A stretch of DNA of 64,000 nucleotides from positions 1 through 64,000 of the IMG/VR virus record IMGVR_UViG_3300027779_003464; one strand, 5' to 3'. Made by a program: the position numbers and the translations under genes. Shown here piece after piece: positions 48,253 through 55,749 of the stretch (position 1 is its first letter; each line of letters starts with the position of its first letter). This stretch comes from a virus. Under the pieces are notes generated by a model that was not told the DNA's origin, did not search any database, and worked only from the letters and a program-made list of their open reading frames with translations.

Positions 48253-48539
48253 TTACACCAAAACTAATACTTCAATTTATTGAAGGAAATCTTAAAATGC
48301 TTGGAGATAAGTTTGGAACCCTTTCGGAACATACTAAGGAACAAGTTTTATATAGATCTCAAGTATGTAAAAATGATTGTATAGAAAGGGGATATTGCGT
48401 TCAATGTGGATGCTCAATTCCTGGTAAATTATATGTTACTAAATCATGTAATAAAGGAAGTAGATTCCCGGACTTAATGGATGCTGAATCTTGGGAAACA
48501 TATAAAAAGGATAATAATATAAAAATAGAAGGAAAATGA
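48249..48539 (+). CDS. Small cysteine-rich protein in the glycan cluster
   Basis: The 96-residue protein has a cluster of six Cys (QVCKNDCIERGYCVQCGCS, then SCNKG) suited to binding zinc or an iron-sulfur centre. It is followed by SRFPDLMDAESW. I cannot assign a family. It overlaps neuB by 4 nt and the HAD gene by 4 nt, so it belongs to the cassette. Confidence 0.55.
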   Translation: MITPKLILQFIEGNLKMLGDKFGTLSEHTKEQVLYRSQVCKNDCIERGYCVQCGCSIPGKLYVTKSCNKGSRFPDLMDAESWETYKKDNNIKIEGK

Positions 48540-48835
48540 TTTACTATATAGATATAGATGATACTATATGTAGATCAGGGTCACCTAGCGATTACTCTAC
48601 GGCCATTCCAATAGATAACGCAATTAAAAAAGTTAATGCACTATATGATGCCGGACATGAAATAGTTTTTTGGACGGCGCGTGGATCTGGAACTGGAGTA
48701 GACTGGAGGGAAGTCACCAAAAATCAATTAGAAAAATGGGGAGTAAAATATCATAAACTTCGCCTCGGAAAACCAATATATGATTTCTTTATAGATGATA
48801 AAAACATAAACGCAAGAGACTGGTTAAATGAATAG
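48536..48835 (+). CDS. HAD-superfamily phosphatase, small
   Basis: The 99 residues hold the core HAD fold without a cap: motif I YIDIDDTICRSG (nucleophile Asp and general acid Asp), motif II FWTARGSG, then LRLGKPIYDFFIDDKNI, which supplies motif III Lys and motif IV Asp-Asp. Similar small phosphatases occur in capsule and sialic acid clusters, where a phosphate may be removed from a sugar before activation. It overlaps neighbours by 4 and 8 nt. Confidence 0.82.
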   Translation: MIYYIDIDDTICRSGSPSDYSTAIPIDNAIKKVNALYDAGHEIVFWTARGSGTGVDWREVTKNQLEKWGVKYHKLRLGKPIYDFFIDDKNINARDWLNE

Positions 48836-49433
48836 ATATAAAAATAAAGTATTAATTCTTGGAAACGGTCCTGATATTAATAATATAGAATTTAATCGCC
48901 TTCCAAAAATAATAAAAACAGCAGGAGTAAATAGAATATGGCTAAAACACTTTCCTAAATACTATTTCTACCATGATGCTGACATAATGAAGGAAATAGA
49001 TCGTGATATAGTTCTCAGATCTCAACTCATAGCTAAAAGTGTATGCTATACTAGCGATTGGTTGCATACGCAAACATCTAATATTCCAAATTATTTAAAA
49101 GTAATTAATAGATCTAATCCTTCTATATTTGTAGATTCGGTAAACACGTTTATGAGAATTTTAATAAATGATAATGTATTTAACACGAATGATACTATAT
49201 TTTATATAGCAGGAGTTCCACTAAATTGGACAAACCCGAGTCACTTTTGGAAAGATTTAAAATACCATTCTCTAAATAAAAAAGATAAAATATGGTATGA
49301 TGCTAGATTTACTAGAATGCTTTCTAATTTTAAAAATTTAAAAAAATTAGGATATAATATGGTTTCAGTTACTCCTAATTCTAAGTTAAATAAAATAATG
49401 AGATATGAAGGTATAGGTAATTTATATACTTAA
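48828..49433 (+). CDS. Second sialyltransferase-like protein (GT42-like)
   Basis: The 201-residue protein begins NKVLILGNGPDINNIEFNRL. The GNGP start followed by a short helix and RLP is typical of GT42-type sialyltransferases. It continues with a segment KYYFYHDADIMKEI and a late FYIAGVPLNW in place of the family's strand before the active site. It is the last gene of the cassette and overlaps the HAD gene by 8 nt. It may use the CMP-sugar made by the neuA and neuB products. Confidence 0.6.
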   Translation: MNRYKNKVLILGNGPDINNIEFNRLPKIIKTAGVNRIWLKHFPKYYFYHDADIMKEIDRDIVLRSQLIAKSVCYTSDWLHTQTSNIPNYLKVINRSNPSIFVDSVNTFMRILINDNVFNTNDTIFYIAGVPLNWTNPSHFWKDLKYHSLNKKDKIWYDARFTRMLSNFKNLKKLGYNMVSVTPNSKLNKIMRYEGIGNLYT

Positions 49434-49457
49434 AGTATCAACCTTAAGATATTAATT

Positions 49458-51452
49458 CTATTCTTCATAAGTACATGAACCATCATCAATTGTTGCTAAA
49501 GGATCAAAATTTAATGCTGTTGGGTCTGTACAACCGAATACGGCTTCTAAGAAGTGATCATCAGATTTAGATCTTGCTGCTATTGTCTTATCACTTCCGT
49601 CTTCAACGAATTCCTTATCCTGTGGACTTGCCTTCTTAATAAATTCCAATTCTACCTCTTCAACTATTAAATCATCTCTATCATCTAGTTGAGCTTTTGA
49701 TTTTTTCGCTTCCCCAGATTCAATAACGAACTCTTCTAATACTTTTTCTTCACCTAATACCTCTTCTACTTTTATAAGCTTTACATCTTGCTCTTCGTTT
49801 ACATAAATAGCTTCTTCTGTTCTAACTGCACCTTCTATTTCAGCATCTTTCACAACTGGTTCTTCTGCAGGAAAAACTTTATCTAATACTATCTTATCTA
49901 GATCAGAATTAACTGCTGCATCTGCAGCAGATGGCAGAGCAGGTAGTTTTTTTGGATCCCCTAATTCTAATTTGTCAGAAGGAGGAAGTTTTATACTAGC
50001 TATATCATTAGCTGCCATATAAGCTTCTAATGTTACAATTTCTGAAATATATGCTTGTTTTTCTTTATGCCTTTCGTCTGCTTCTTCACCAATTAAACTA
50101 GTTATAGTATATACATGTTTACCAGATAATACTTTATGTTCTTGAGCATCCGAATTCGGCCAGTTATATCTATATAAAATGTCGATTCCTTCACCTACTA
50201 ATTTTCCTACTTTTGAAGTAGTCCATACATTAGCTCCAATTGTAAACGATTTAGCATATATTCTAGCTTGATGTGCAAATAATTGGATATTTCCATCCGA
50301 TTCAGAAGCAAGTATATCTCCAAAATAATGAACAGTCGCCTCAAATATTCCATATCCAGAATAAGATTCCTCTATTACATTTTCTTGGCTTGGGTCAAGT
50401 TGAGCAATCAGACTTCTACCTTCAGTAAAATCATCCCTCATATGATTTACTCCTAAATAATTATTTAGCCATTCTAAATCACCTGATTGATCCTCATCTC
50501 CATCAACTAAGAATGTAATAAGATTTAGTTTTTTCTTTTTTGCAACCATATTAATTGATTGCAATGCTACAGTTTGATGATTTATATTAAGAGCTTGGTT
50601 ACCTGAAACATATGATATTTCTTGTTTACATTGCACAAACACCGTACTTGCTGCCTCCTTCATCGCGTCAGTAATAGTAATAGCTTCAGAAATAGATCCA
50701 ATTACTGCACTTGGAAGTAATTCATCGTGATTAATAATTTTAGTAGCGATGTCATTCCAACACTCATTTTTTCTAGTTTTATAATGACCATCAAAGGCAG
50801 CATCTTCAGCATTACCTTCAACGTCATTTCCAGCAAGCACATTAGCTGAAATATCTGCCAATATTTCAAGGCTATTAGCCATAGCTTGTATTGTTAATGC
50901 ACCATCCTCATTCTTAATAATGGCATCATTAATATAATCAATTTCCAGCAATCTTTCTTTAACGTCATCATTAACAGGTAAAAGATCAAATTCATTTACC
51001 ATTTTTTCTAATAACAATGTTATAGCTCCCTCTTTTGTTTTACCAGAATCCATAATTATCGATATAACAGTTGAAACGGGACTAACTATAAGAGTTCCTA
51101 TGGGTGCTTCTAATTCTCCAGTATATTCAAAACCAGTAAATGTATCTATTCCTCCAGTCACTTTTAATTTTCCTATTGGCAAAGACTTAACTCTAAATTT
51201 TCCAAGTGTATTGGTAGTATATGTTTCTCCAGACGCAATATCTGTAACTGTTGCTCCATGCAGAGGACCATCTAATGCTAATCCACCAATTCCACCGGCC
51301 GCGGATCCACCTACAGATCCAACTTTGGAACCACTTTCTTTTTTAGCAGCTTCAACCAGTCTCCATCTTGCCTGCTCTGCCATTTGTGCATTTTCCCAGT
51401 CTTCACGTAGTCTTCTTTCCTCAGGTGATTCGTCTGTTCTCCATAATATCAT
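49458..51452 (-). CDS. Large virion-associated protein with Bacteroidetes-type C-terminal motif
   Basis: The 664-residue protein starts with a charged helix, then a Gly/Ser-rich linker (about 45-60). A carboxypeptidase-regulatory-like or Ig-like segment follows (GATVTDIASGETYTTNTLGK) and a long helical region. An acidic Glu/Val-rich stretch covers about 500-610. The end, FGCTDPTALNFDP followed by IDDGSCTY, is a motif common in surface proteins of Bacteroidetes, so host-derived sequence is likely. No signal peptide is seen; with a late-like motif before it, a virion protein (fibre or decoration) is the best guess. Confidence 0.55.
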   Translation of the reverse strand: MILWRTDESPEERRLREDWENAQMAEQARWRLVEAAKKESGSKVGSVGGSAAGGIGGLALDGPLHGATVTDIASGETYTTNTLGKFRVKSLPIGKLKVTGGIDTFTGFEYTGELEAPIGTLIVSPVSTVISIIMDSGKTKEGAITLLLEKMVNEFDLLPVNDDVKERLLEIDYINDAIIKNEDGALTIQAMANSLEILADISANVLAGNDVEGNAEDAAFDGHYKTRKNECWNDIATKIINHDELLPSAVIGSISEAITITDAMKEAASTVFVQCKQEISYVSGNQALNINHQTVALQSINMVAKKKKLNLITFLVDGDEDQSGDLEWLNNYLGVNHMRDDFTEGRSLIAQLDPSQENVIEESYSGYGIFEATVHYFGDILASESDGNIQLFAHQARIYAKSFTIGANVWTTSKVGKLVGEGIDILYRYNWPNSDAQEHKVLSGKHVYTITSLIGEEADERHKEKQAYISEIVTLEAYMAANDIASIKLPPSDKLELGDPKKLPALPSAADAAVNSDLDKIVLDKVFPAEEPVVKDAEIEGAVRTEEAIYVNEEQDVKLIKVEEVLGEEKVLEEFVIESGEAKKSKAQLDDRDDLIVEEVELEFIKKASPQDKEFVEDGSDKTIAARSKSDDHFLEAVFGCTDPTALNFDPLATIDDGSCTYEE

Positions 51453-51465
51453 AATATAAGTATTA

Positions 51466-51480
51466 TTTTTATTTATTTAT
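51466..51480 (-). promoter_or_regulatory. Late-like motif before the large virion protein gene
   Basis: Read on the minus strand it is ATAAATAAATAAAAA, ending 13 nt before the ATG at 51452; a variant of the late motif. Confidence 0.45.
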
Positions 51481-51544
51481 CACTACAAAAATACAAGAAA
51501 ACCAAACCTATAACTATAAAATTGGTATTAGGAGTAAAGGTATA

Positions 51545-53254
51545 CTATATATTATCTAGGTATATAGTGCTGGGCTTAAGAACTTCAAACTTCTGATCTT
51601 TGTATATTTTATTTCTAGCTTCGGAATGCCTTACTGAATATCCATCCAGGTCGTCTATTATATCCCATATTACAACCTTATCTTTTCCTTTAAGGTATCT
51701 CATCCCTCTTCCTATTGCTTGTCGTATAGTAATCTCTGCCTTAGTAGATTCGGCAAATATTATATTATGAACATTCTTAAGATCTATACCTGTCGCGAAA
51801 GTTCCATATGATGCAACTATCACAACATCATTATATTTTTCCATATTTTCCTTAAATTCTTCTCTAAATGAGTTTTCAACTGTCCCGTCAATATAATAAG
51901 TTCTGTCATTCCACTCCTTTATAGTATTACTTATATTGATACCATACTCATCTTTAACATTTGAAAAAAGAATTAAAGTATTTTTACCAAGCTTTTTAAT
52001 TAAGGTACTTATAAAACCTAGCCGCTGTTTACTATCAAAAATTATTCCCTTTTCTATCTCAAGCATATTTTTACCAAAATCTTTAGGGTCATTGAATTGG
52101 CTTTTAATCTTATTTCTAAGTTCACTATCTCTTTGAACCTTTAAATATTCTGATACAGCAGGGTGATCTTCGTTATATTTTAAGTATACTTGTTTTATTT
52201 TTACGCTTGGAGAATATTTATTGTCCTGTAGAAATTTTGCATCCAACATCATCACTAGAGGTCCCATATTTTCTTGCATCTTAAAGAAGTCTGAGTATTC
52301 AACATCCATCTTTAAGGTTCCAGATAATCCCAGCTTATACTCCCATTCTTTACATGATTTTAATATATCTGAAATAGAGTCTCCTCTAGATTTATGCGCT
52401 TCATCTATACATACTACTTTAAAACTAGAACATAAGTCTAATATTTTTGCCCCACTAAGTTTCTTCTTTAATTTAGTTATTTCAGCCGCCCTCTTATCTT
52501 CATCTTCCTTCTTTACTCTCTTCTTTATTAATTTTTCTAATCTCTTGTCTATACATATTGGAATCATATTAATTAAACTTTGATATGTTGTAATTAATAT
52601 ATTGCATTCATTAAATTCCTCTAAGTTAAAATCATTATCAGATCCTCCTATTTTATGTATATTCCACTTCACCGTTCCATTATTATATTGATTAAATGCT
52701 TTAGCTGTTTGGTTAACTAATGTAATATTTGGCACAACAAGTAGAGCTTTTGATTCAGTGTTAGTTATATTATTATTATTTAAATAAGAACAAAAAGTAT
52801 AGAATAAAGCAGTTTTACCTGCTGATGTTGCTAATTCTTGACAACAAAATTTATTTTTTAAAGCTCGATATGCACCTTCTTTTTGATAATCTCTTGGATA
52901 AAAAGGTTCCCCTTTATCCGTCTTTATTCCTTTAAATAAAATATCAACAAAATCCTCATATTCTTCTTTATTAAAGGACGGAGGAATTATGTTATCTATT
53001 CCATTAATTTTTACCTCTATTCCTGTTTTTTTAGAAAAACTGTATACCTCTTTCCATAATTCTATTTTAATTATCCCCTGTTTAGTTATAAAATGATCGA
53101 GGCCATCCCATATTCCTCTTTTTACAAGAATATTAAACTTAGCATCTTTGGATTTCTTTTGAAAATGTTTGAATATTGCTTTCTTTTCAGAATTAAGAGA
53201 CCACTCTGAAACCTTTAAAAATTTTTGGTTATCTGATATTTCTAAAGTTATCAT
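51545..53254 (-). CDS. uvsW: UvsW-like SF2 helicase
   Basis: UvsW unwinds recombination intermediates and R-loops, shifting T4 from origin- to recombination-driven replication. The 569-residue protein has FYPRDYQKEGAYRAL (Q-like motif), Walker A LATSAGKT (141-148; T4 UvsW has a similar TSAGKS), DEAH box VCIDEAHKS, motif III GLSGTLK, and motif VI RQAIGRGMR. The N-terminal small domain (1-110) matches in size. It lies directly downstream of the probable uvsY gene on the minus strand, as in T4 where these genes are close together. Confidence 0.9.
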   Translation of the reverse strand: MITLEISDNQKFLKVSEWSLNSEKKAIFKHFQKKSKDAKFNILVKRGIWDGLDHFITKQGIIKIELWKEVYSFSKKTGIEVKINGIDNIIPPSFNKEEYEDFVDILFKGIKTDKGEPFYPRDYQKEGAYRALKNKFCCQELATSAGKTALFYTFCSYLNNNNITNTESKALLVVPNITLVNQTAKAFNQYNNGTVKWNIHKIGGSDNDFNLEEFNECNILITTYQSLINMIPICIDKRLEKLIKKRVKKEDEDKRAAEITKLKKKLSGAKILDLCSSFKVVCIDEAHKSRGDSISDILKSCKEWEYKLGLSGTLKMDVEYSDFFKMQENMGPLVMMLDAKFLQDNKYSPSVKIKQVYLKYNEDHPAVSEYLKVQRDSELRNKIKSQFNDPKDFGKNMLEIEKGIIFDSKQRLGFISTLIKKLGKNTLILFSNVKDEYGINISNTIKEWNDRTYYIDGTVENSFREEFKENMEKYNDVVIVASYGTFATGIDLKNVHNIIFAESTKAEITIRQAIGRGMRYLKGKDKVVIWDIIDDLDGYSVRHSEARNKIYKDQKFEVLKPSTIYLDNI

Positions 53255-53261
53255 ATATCAT

Positions 53262-53690
53262 TTATATACCTAGAGTTTTTTCTATTTCTACTCTAGTCTT
53301 TATTCCAAACAGTACATTATCTACTGTCTTAATAGTATCTGTAAAAAAGGATATTTGATTTTCAATTAAGTCTAGTGACTCTTTTGTATCAGCGGTTTTT
53401 CCATCAATTATAGCATTCTTCTCATTGTACTGGTATCGCTGTTGTAGATTTGTAGATATTTGTTCCATATGTCTACTTCTTTCAGATCTATACTTTTTAC
53501 GTAAAATAGAAGAGTGTTCCAATAATGTATGGCTATCTTCTAATAGTCTTTGTCTTAAGGATAACATTAGAATTTGTACATCCTTTAAATTTTTAAAATT
53601 TCCCATAGTTTCGACACAATTAAGTATCTCAAGCGAAATCTCTTCTCTTTTTTTCTTAAAGGATGCTGAAATTTGATCTATTTTTGACAT
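53262..53690 (-). CDS. uvsY: Probable UvsY-like recombination mediator
   Basis: The 142-residue helical protein matches T4 UvsY in length and in its middle, where LLEHSSILRKKYRSE resembles the LNKHSSIKKE segment of UvsY. It ends in a helix (DTIKTVDNVLFGIKTRVEIE) comparable to the C-terminal oligomerisation part. UvsY helps load UvsX onto gp32-covered ssDNA. Its gene lies just before uvsW (7 nt), as the two are close together in T4. Similarity is weak, so context carries much of the call. Confidence 0.55.
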   Translation of the reverse strand: MSKIDQISASFKKKREEISLEILNCVETMGNFKNLKDVQILMLSLRQRLLEDSHTLLEHSSILRKKYRSERSRHMEQISTNLQQRYQYNEKNAIIDGKTADTKESLDLIENQISFFTDTIKTVDNVLFGIKTRVEIEKTLGI

Positions 53691-53755
53691 GAAATAAATA
53701 TTTTAAATATTTTACTCACGTTTATGATAGGGTTTTTAGAAATTAGGATAAAATA

Positions 53756-54019
53756 TTATATTTCTTCTTCCTCTGAGTCATCTGGTTTAGTTGATTTATT
53801 TGGCGCCCATCTTTCAGCTCCAACAATTCCTAATCCAGCAATAACTATATACATCACAGAAGAAAATATAAATTCTTCTATTGTAAAATCAAAAAATAAG
53901 TTCGCAAAGAATCCAATTATTACCAAAACAAATGATAATAAGGTTATCAATCTTTTAGATGATATCTTAGATCCATCCGATAGTAAATCGTTCATGAAAT
54001 TTTTCTTTTTTCTAGCCAT
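53756..54019 (-). CDS. Small membrane protein with two helices, holin-like
   Basis: The 87-residue product has a basic N-terminus (MARKKKNFMNDLL), two hydrophobic segments at about 23-42 (LITLLSFVLVIIGFFANLFF) and 50-69 (FSSVMYIVIAGLGIVGAERW), and an acidic tail (DDSEEEEI). This is the plan of a holin with both ends in the cytoplasm, but other membrane roles are possible. It is the second small two-helix protein in the window. It lies between uvsY and a late unknown gene on the same strand. Confidence 0.55.
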   Translation of the reverse strand: MARKKKNFMNDLLSDGSKISSKRLITLLSFVLVIIGFFANLFFDFTIEEFIFSSVMYIVIAGLGIVGAERWAPNKSTKPDDSEEEEI

Positions 54020-54040
54020 TTTGTGTTGTGTTTTTTTAAT

Positions 54041-54523
54041 TTAGTTAATTAATCTATAATATGTAGATTCAAACTTATAGTAATCATCTCCTCCGATATC
54101 ATCTGGAGTTCTACTTGTTATTATTTCTCCGCCATATTCCATGGATTCTCCTCCAGCATAAAGAGTAGATTCGGCTTGTCCCATTTTTCCGACAATTATT
54201 CTTTTAATATCGTAGTTTTTAATCAATGATTTAACTTTATCTATTAATTTATCACTTTCTTCAAATATAAAAAGACTAGGATACTTATTTACTTTTAATT
54301 TTCCTTCACCATCACCTAGATAATATCTTTGCTTAACATATGATTCGTCATATACTTCATTTTCTATACATAAGTCCCTAGACTCTGAATCATTAAAGTC
54401 AATTATAATATAAGGCAAGCGAGATTGAAATCTATCTCTAAGGTCCGACCATCCCTTAGAACTTCCAGTATCAGATCCTTCCCCATCTACATAGTCCTCG
54501 AAGAGTTTTAAATATTTAGTCAC
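54041..54523 (-). CDS. Hypothetical late protein with GTG start
   Basis: A longer reading would begin at TTG (54553), but that codon lies inside the late-like motif. I choose GTG at 54523, 13 nt after the motif, giving a 160-residue protein. It starts MTKYLKLFEDYVDGEGSD, which resembles the capsid-targeting signal (Y-L-K-L-F-E-D-Y-V). The rest has the alternating pattern of a small alpha/beta domain (YIIIDFND, YPSLFIFEES, RIIVGKMG). Function is unknown; a packaged head protein is possible. Confidence 0.5.
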   Translation of the reverse strand: MTKYLKLFEDYVDGEGSDTGSSKGWSDLRDRFQSRLPYIIIDFNDSESRDLCIENEVYDESYVKQRYYLGDGEGKLKVNKYPSLFIFEESDKLIDKVKSLIKNYDIKRIIVGKMGQAESTLYAGGESMEYGGEIITSRTPDDIGGDDYYKFESTYYRLIN

Positions 54524-54536
54524 TATTTCTTGAAAC

Positions 54537-54550
54537 TTTTTATTATTTAT
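54537..54550 (-). promoter_or_regulatory. T4-late-like promoter motif
   Basis: Read on the minus strand it is ATAAATAATAAAAA, ending 13 nt before the GTG at 54523. Its overlap with the longer reading frame argues for the later start. Confidence 0.48.
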
Positions 54551-54579
54551 CAATAAAATATTATTGAAATCTAATTAAT

Positions 54580-55176
54580 ATGATAGTTTTAATCGAAGGA
54601 CCCAGGGGAGCTGGCAAATCACATCTAGTAAATAATTTCTTCAAAGGAAATAATAATCAAAATATTTTATACTATAAGTTTGCTTTTTCTGATTATATCA
54701 AAAAATTACGAATAGAAGATCATGAATCTGGTCCAGGGGTACATTATTTTAGTATATCTAATATATTAACAATACTTGGAATATCATCAACTTTCTTTAA
54801 AGATAAATGTATAGTATTCGATAGATCAATATTCTCAGCTTACGTTTGGTCAATATATAGAAAAAGAATGGGAAAGGATAGGTTGATTAGTGAATTCGAT
54901 AAAATATTAAAAGATATTGAGTATAATAATTGTAAACTGATATATTTAACTAGAGATAGCTCGATATCTAGCATATCTAGGACGAAAGAAGATGTATTTA
55001 GTGAATATGAAAACTATTCAGAAGAAAAGTTAATATTTGATATGGTACTATCTAAATTTAAGAATCACACATCGGATAAAAATAGAAATAATGAATTTTT
55101 TGAATTTGTAAATAAATTTGATCAAGATAGTGAAGAAGAATTTAATCGTTTATTAAAAAATATCACAGATAAATAA
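54580..55176 (+). CDS. P-loop deoxynucleoside/deoxynucleotide kinase-like protein
   Basis: The 198-residue protein has Walker A IEGPRGAGKSHL near the N-terminus and FDRSIFSAYVWSIYRK (DR-x-x motif, as in thymidylate and deoxynucleoside kinases) at about residues 87-102. IYLTRDSS then stands at the Walker B/lid position. It may phosphorylate a (deoxy)nucleoside or nucleotide for DNA synthesis, possibly a modified one, since a dCMP hydroxymethylase-like enzyme is encoded elsewhere. The substrate cannot be told. The next late-like motif overlaps its stop codon. Confidence 0.68.
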   Translation: MIVLIEGPRGAGKSHLVNNFFKGNNNQNILYYKFAFSDYIKKLRIEDHESGPGVHYFSISNILTILGISSTFFKDKCIVFDRSIFSAYVWSIYRKRMGKDRLISEFDKILKDIEYNNCKLIYLTRDSSISSISRTKEDVFSEYENYSEEKLIFDMVLSKFKNHTSDKNRNNEFFEFVNKFDQDSEEEFNRLLKNITDK

Positions 55177-55183
55177 TAAAAAA
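55169..55183 (+). promoter_or_regulatory. T4-late-like promoter motif
   Basis: ATAAATAATAAAAAA ends 11 nt before the GTG start at 55195 and overlaps the stop of the kinase-like gene. Confidence 0.5.
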
Positions 55184-55194
55184 TCTTACGTATA

Positions 55195-55728
55195 GTGAAA
55201 AATCGTGTAAATAAATTTAAAGATTATGAGCATCTTAATGAGGATGATGGTAAACAAACTCCTCTGCGAGGATATACCGCATCTGTTATGATATCAAGAA
55301 TAGAGCAATTAATGGAAGTTATGCCAGACCGAATTAAGTTTGGAGTTCCGGCGGATATTAAAGGATATTCTACGTCATATAGAGATGCAAATGGTGCTAT
55401 TCAAAAAATTATGGACATAAGCCATTACTATTCTGGAAAAGGAGAAGATGTTTCTTTCTACTGTTGGAATGTTAGCTACTCAGGAAGCTGGGATGCAACC
55501 AAAGGACTAAGAGCTAAAATTGATGAATTTGGCGGATTTGGTAGAGAACAAAATATGAATCTAAAAAAAGTAGTTGAATATTTTGGAGATAATACTGAGG
55601 ATGCTGATAACGTGAGAAGTCTATCAATATCTATAGATACTATGTCAATTAGAAAAGCAACAAATAAACAATCAGAAGCAGAAGAGACTCCACCATCTAG
55701 AGAACCTATTGAAGATAGTGAAGTTTAA
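55195..55728 (+). CDS. Probable head-packaged protein, GTG start
   Basis: The start is GTG, supported by a late motif 11 nt upstream and no earlier ATG. The 177-residue protein begins MKNRVNKFKDYEHLNEDDGK. F-x-x-Y-x-x-L-N-E resembles the capsid-targeting signal with an L-N-E prohead cleavage site. The body is alpha/beta-like (VMISRIEQLMEV, VSFYCWNVSYSGSWDA) with an acidic Pro-rich tail, not recognised. The next gene starts 21 nt later. Confidence 0.55.
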   Translation: MKNRVNKFKDYEHLNEDDGKQTPLRGYTASVMISRIEQLMEVMPDRIKFGVPADIKGYSTSYRDANGAIQKIMDISHYYSGKGEDVSFYCWNVSYSGSWDATKGLRAKIDEFGGFGREQNMNLKKVVEYFGDNTEDADNVRSLSISIDTMSIRKATNKQSEAEETPPSREPIEDSEV

Positions 55729-55749
55729 TATTTAAATATTAACGCGAAC

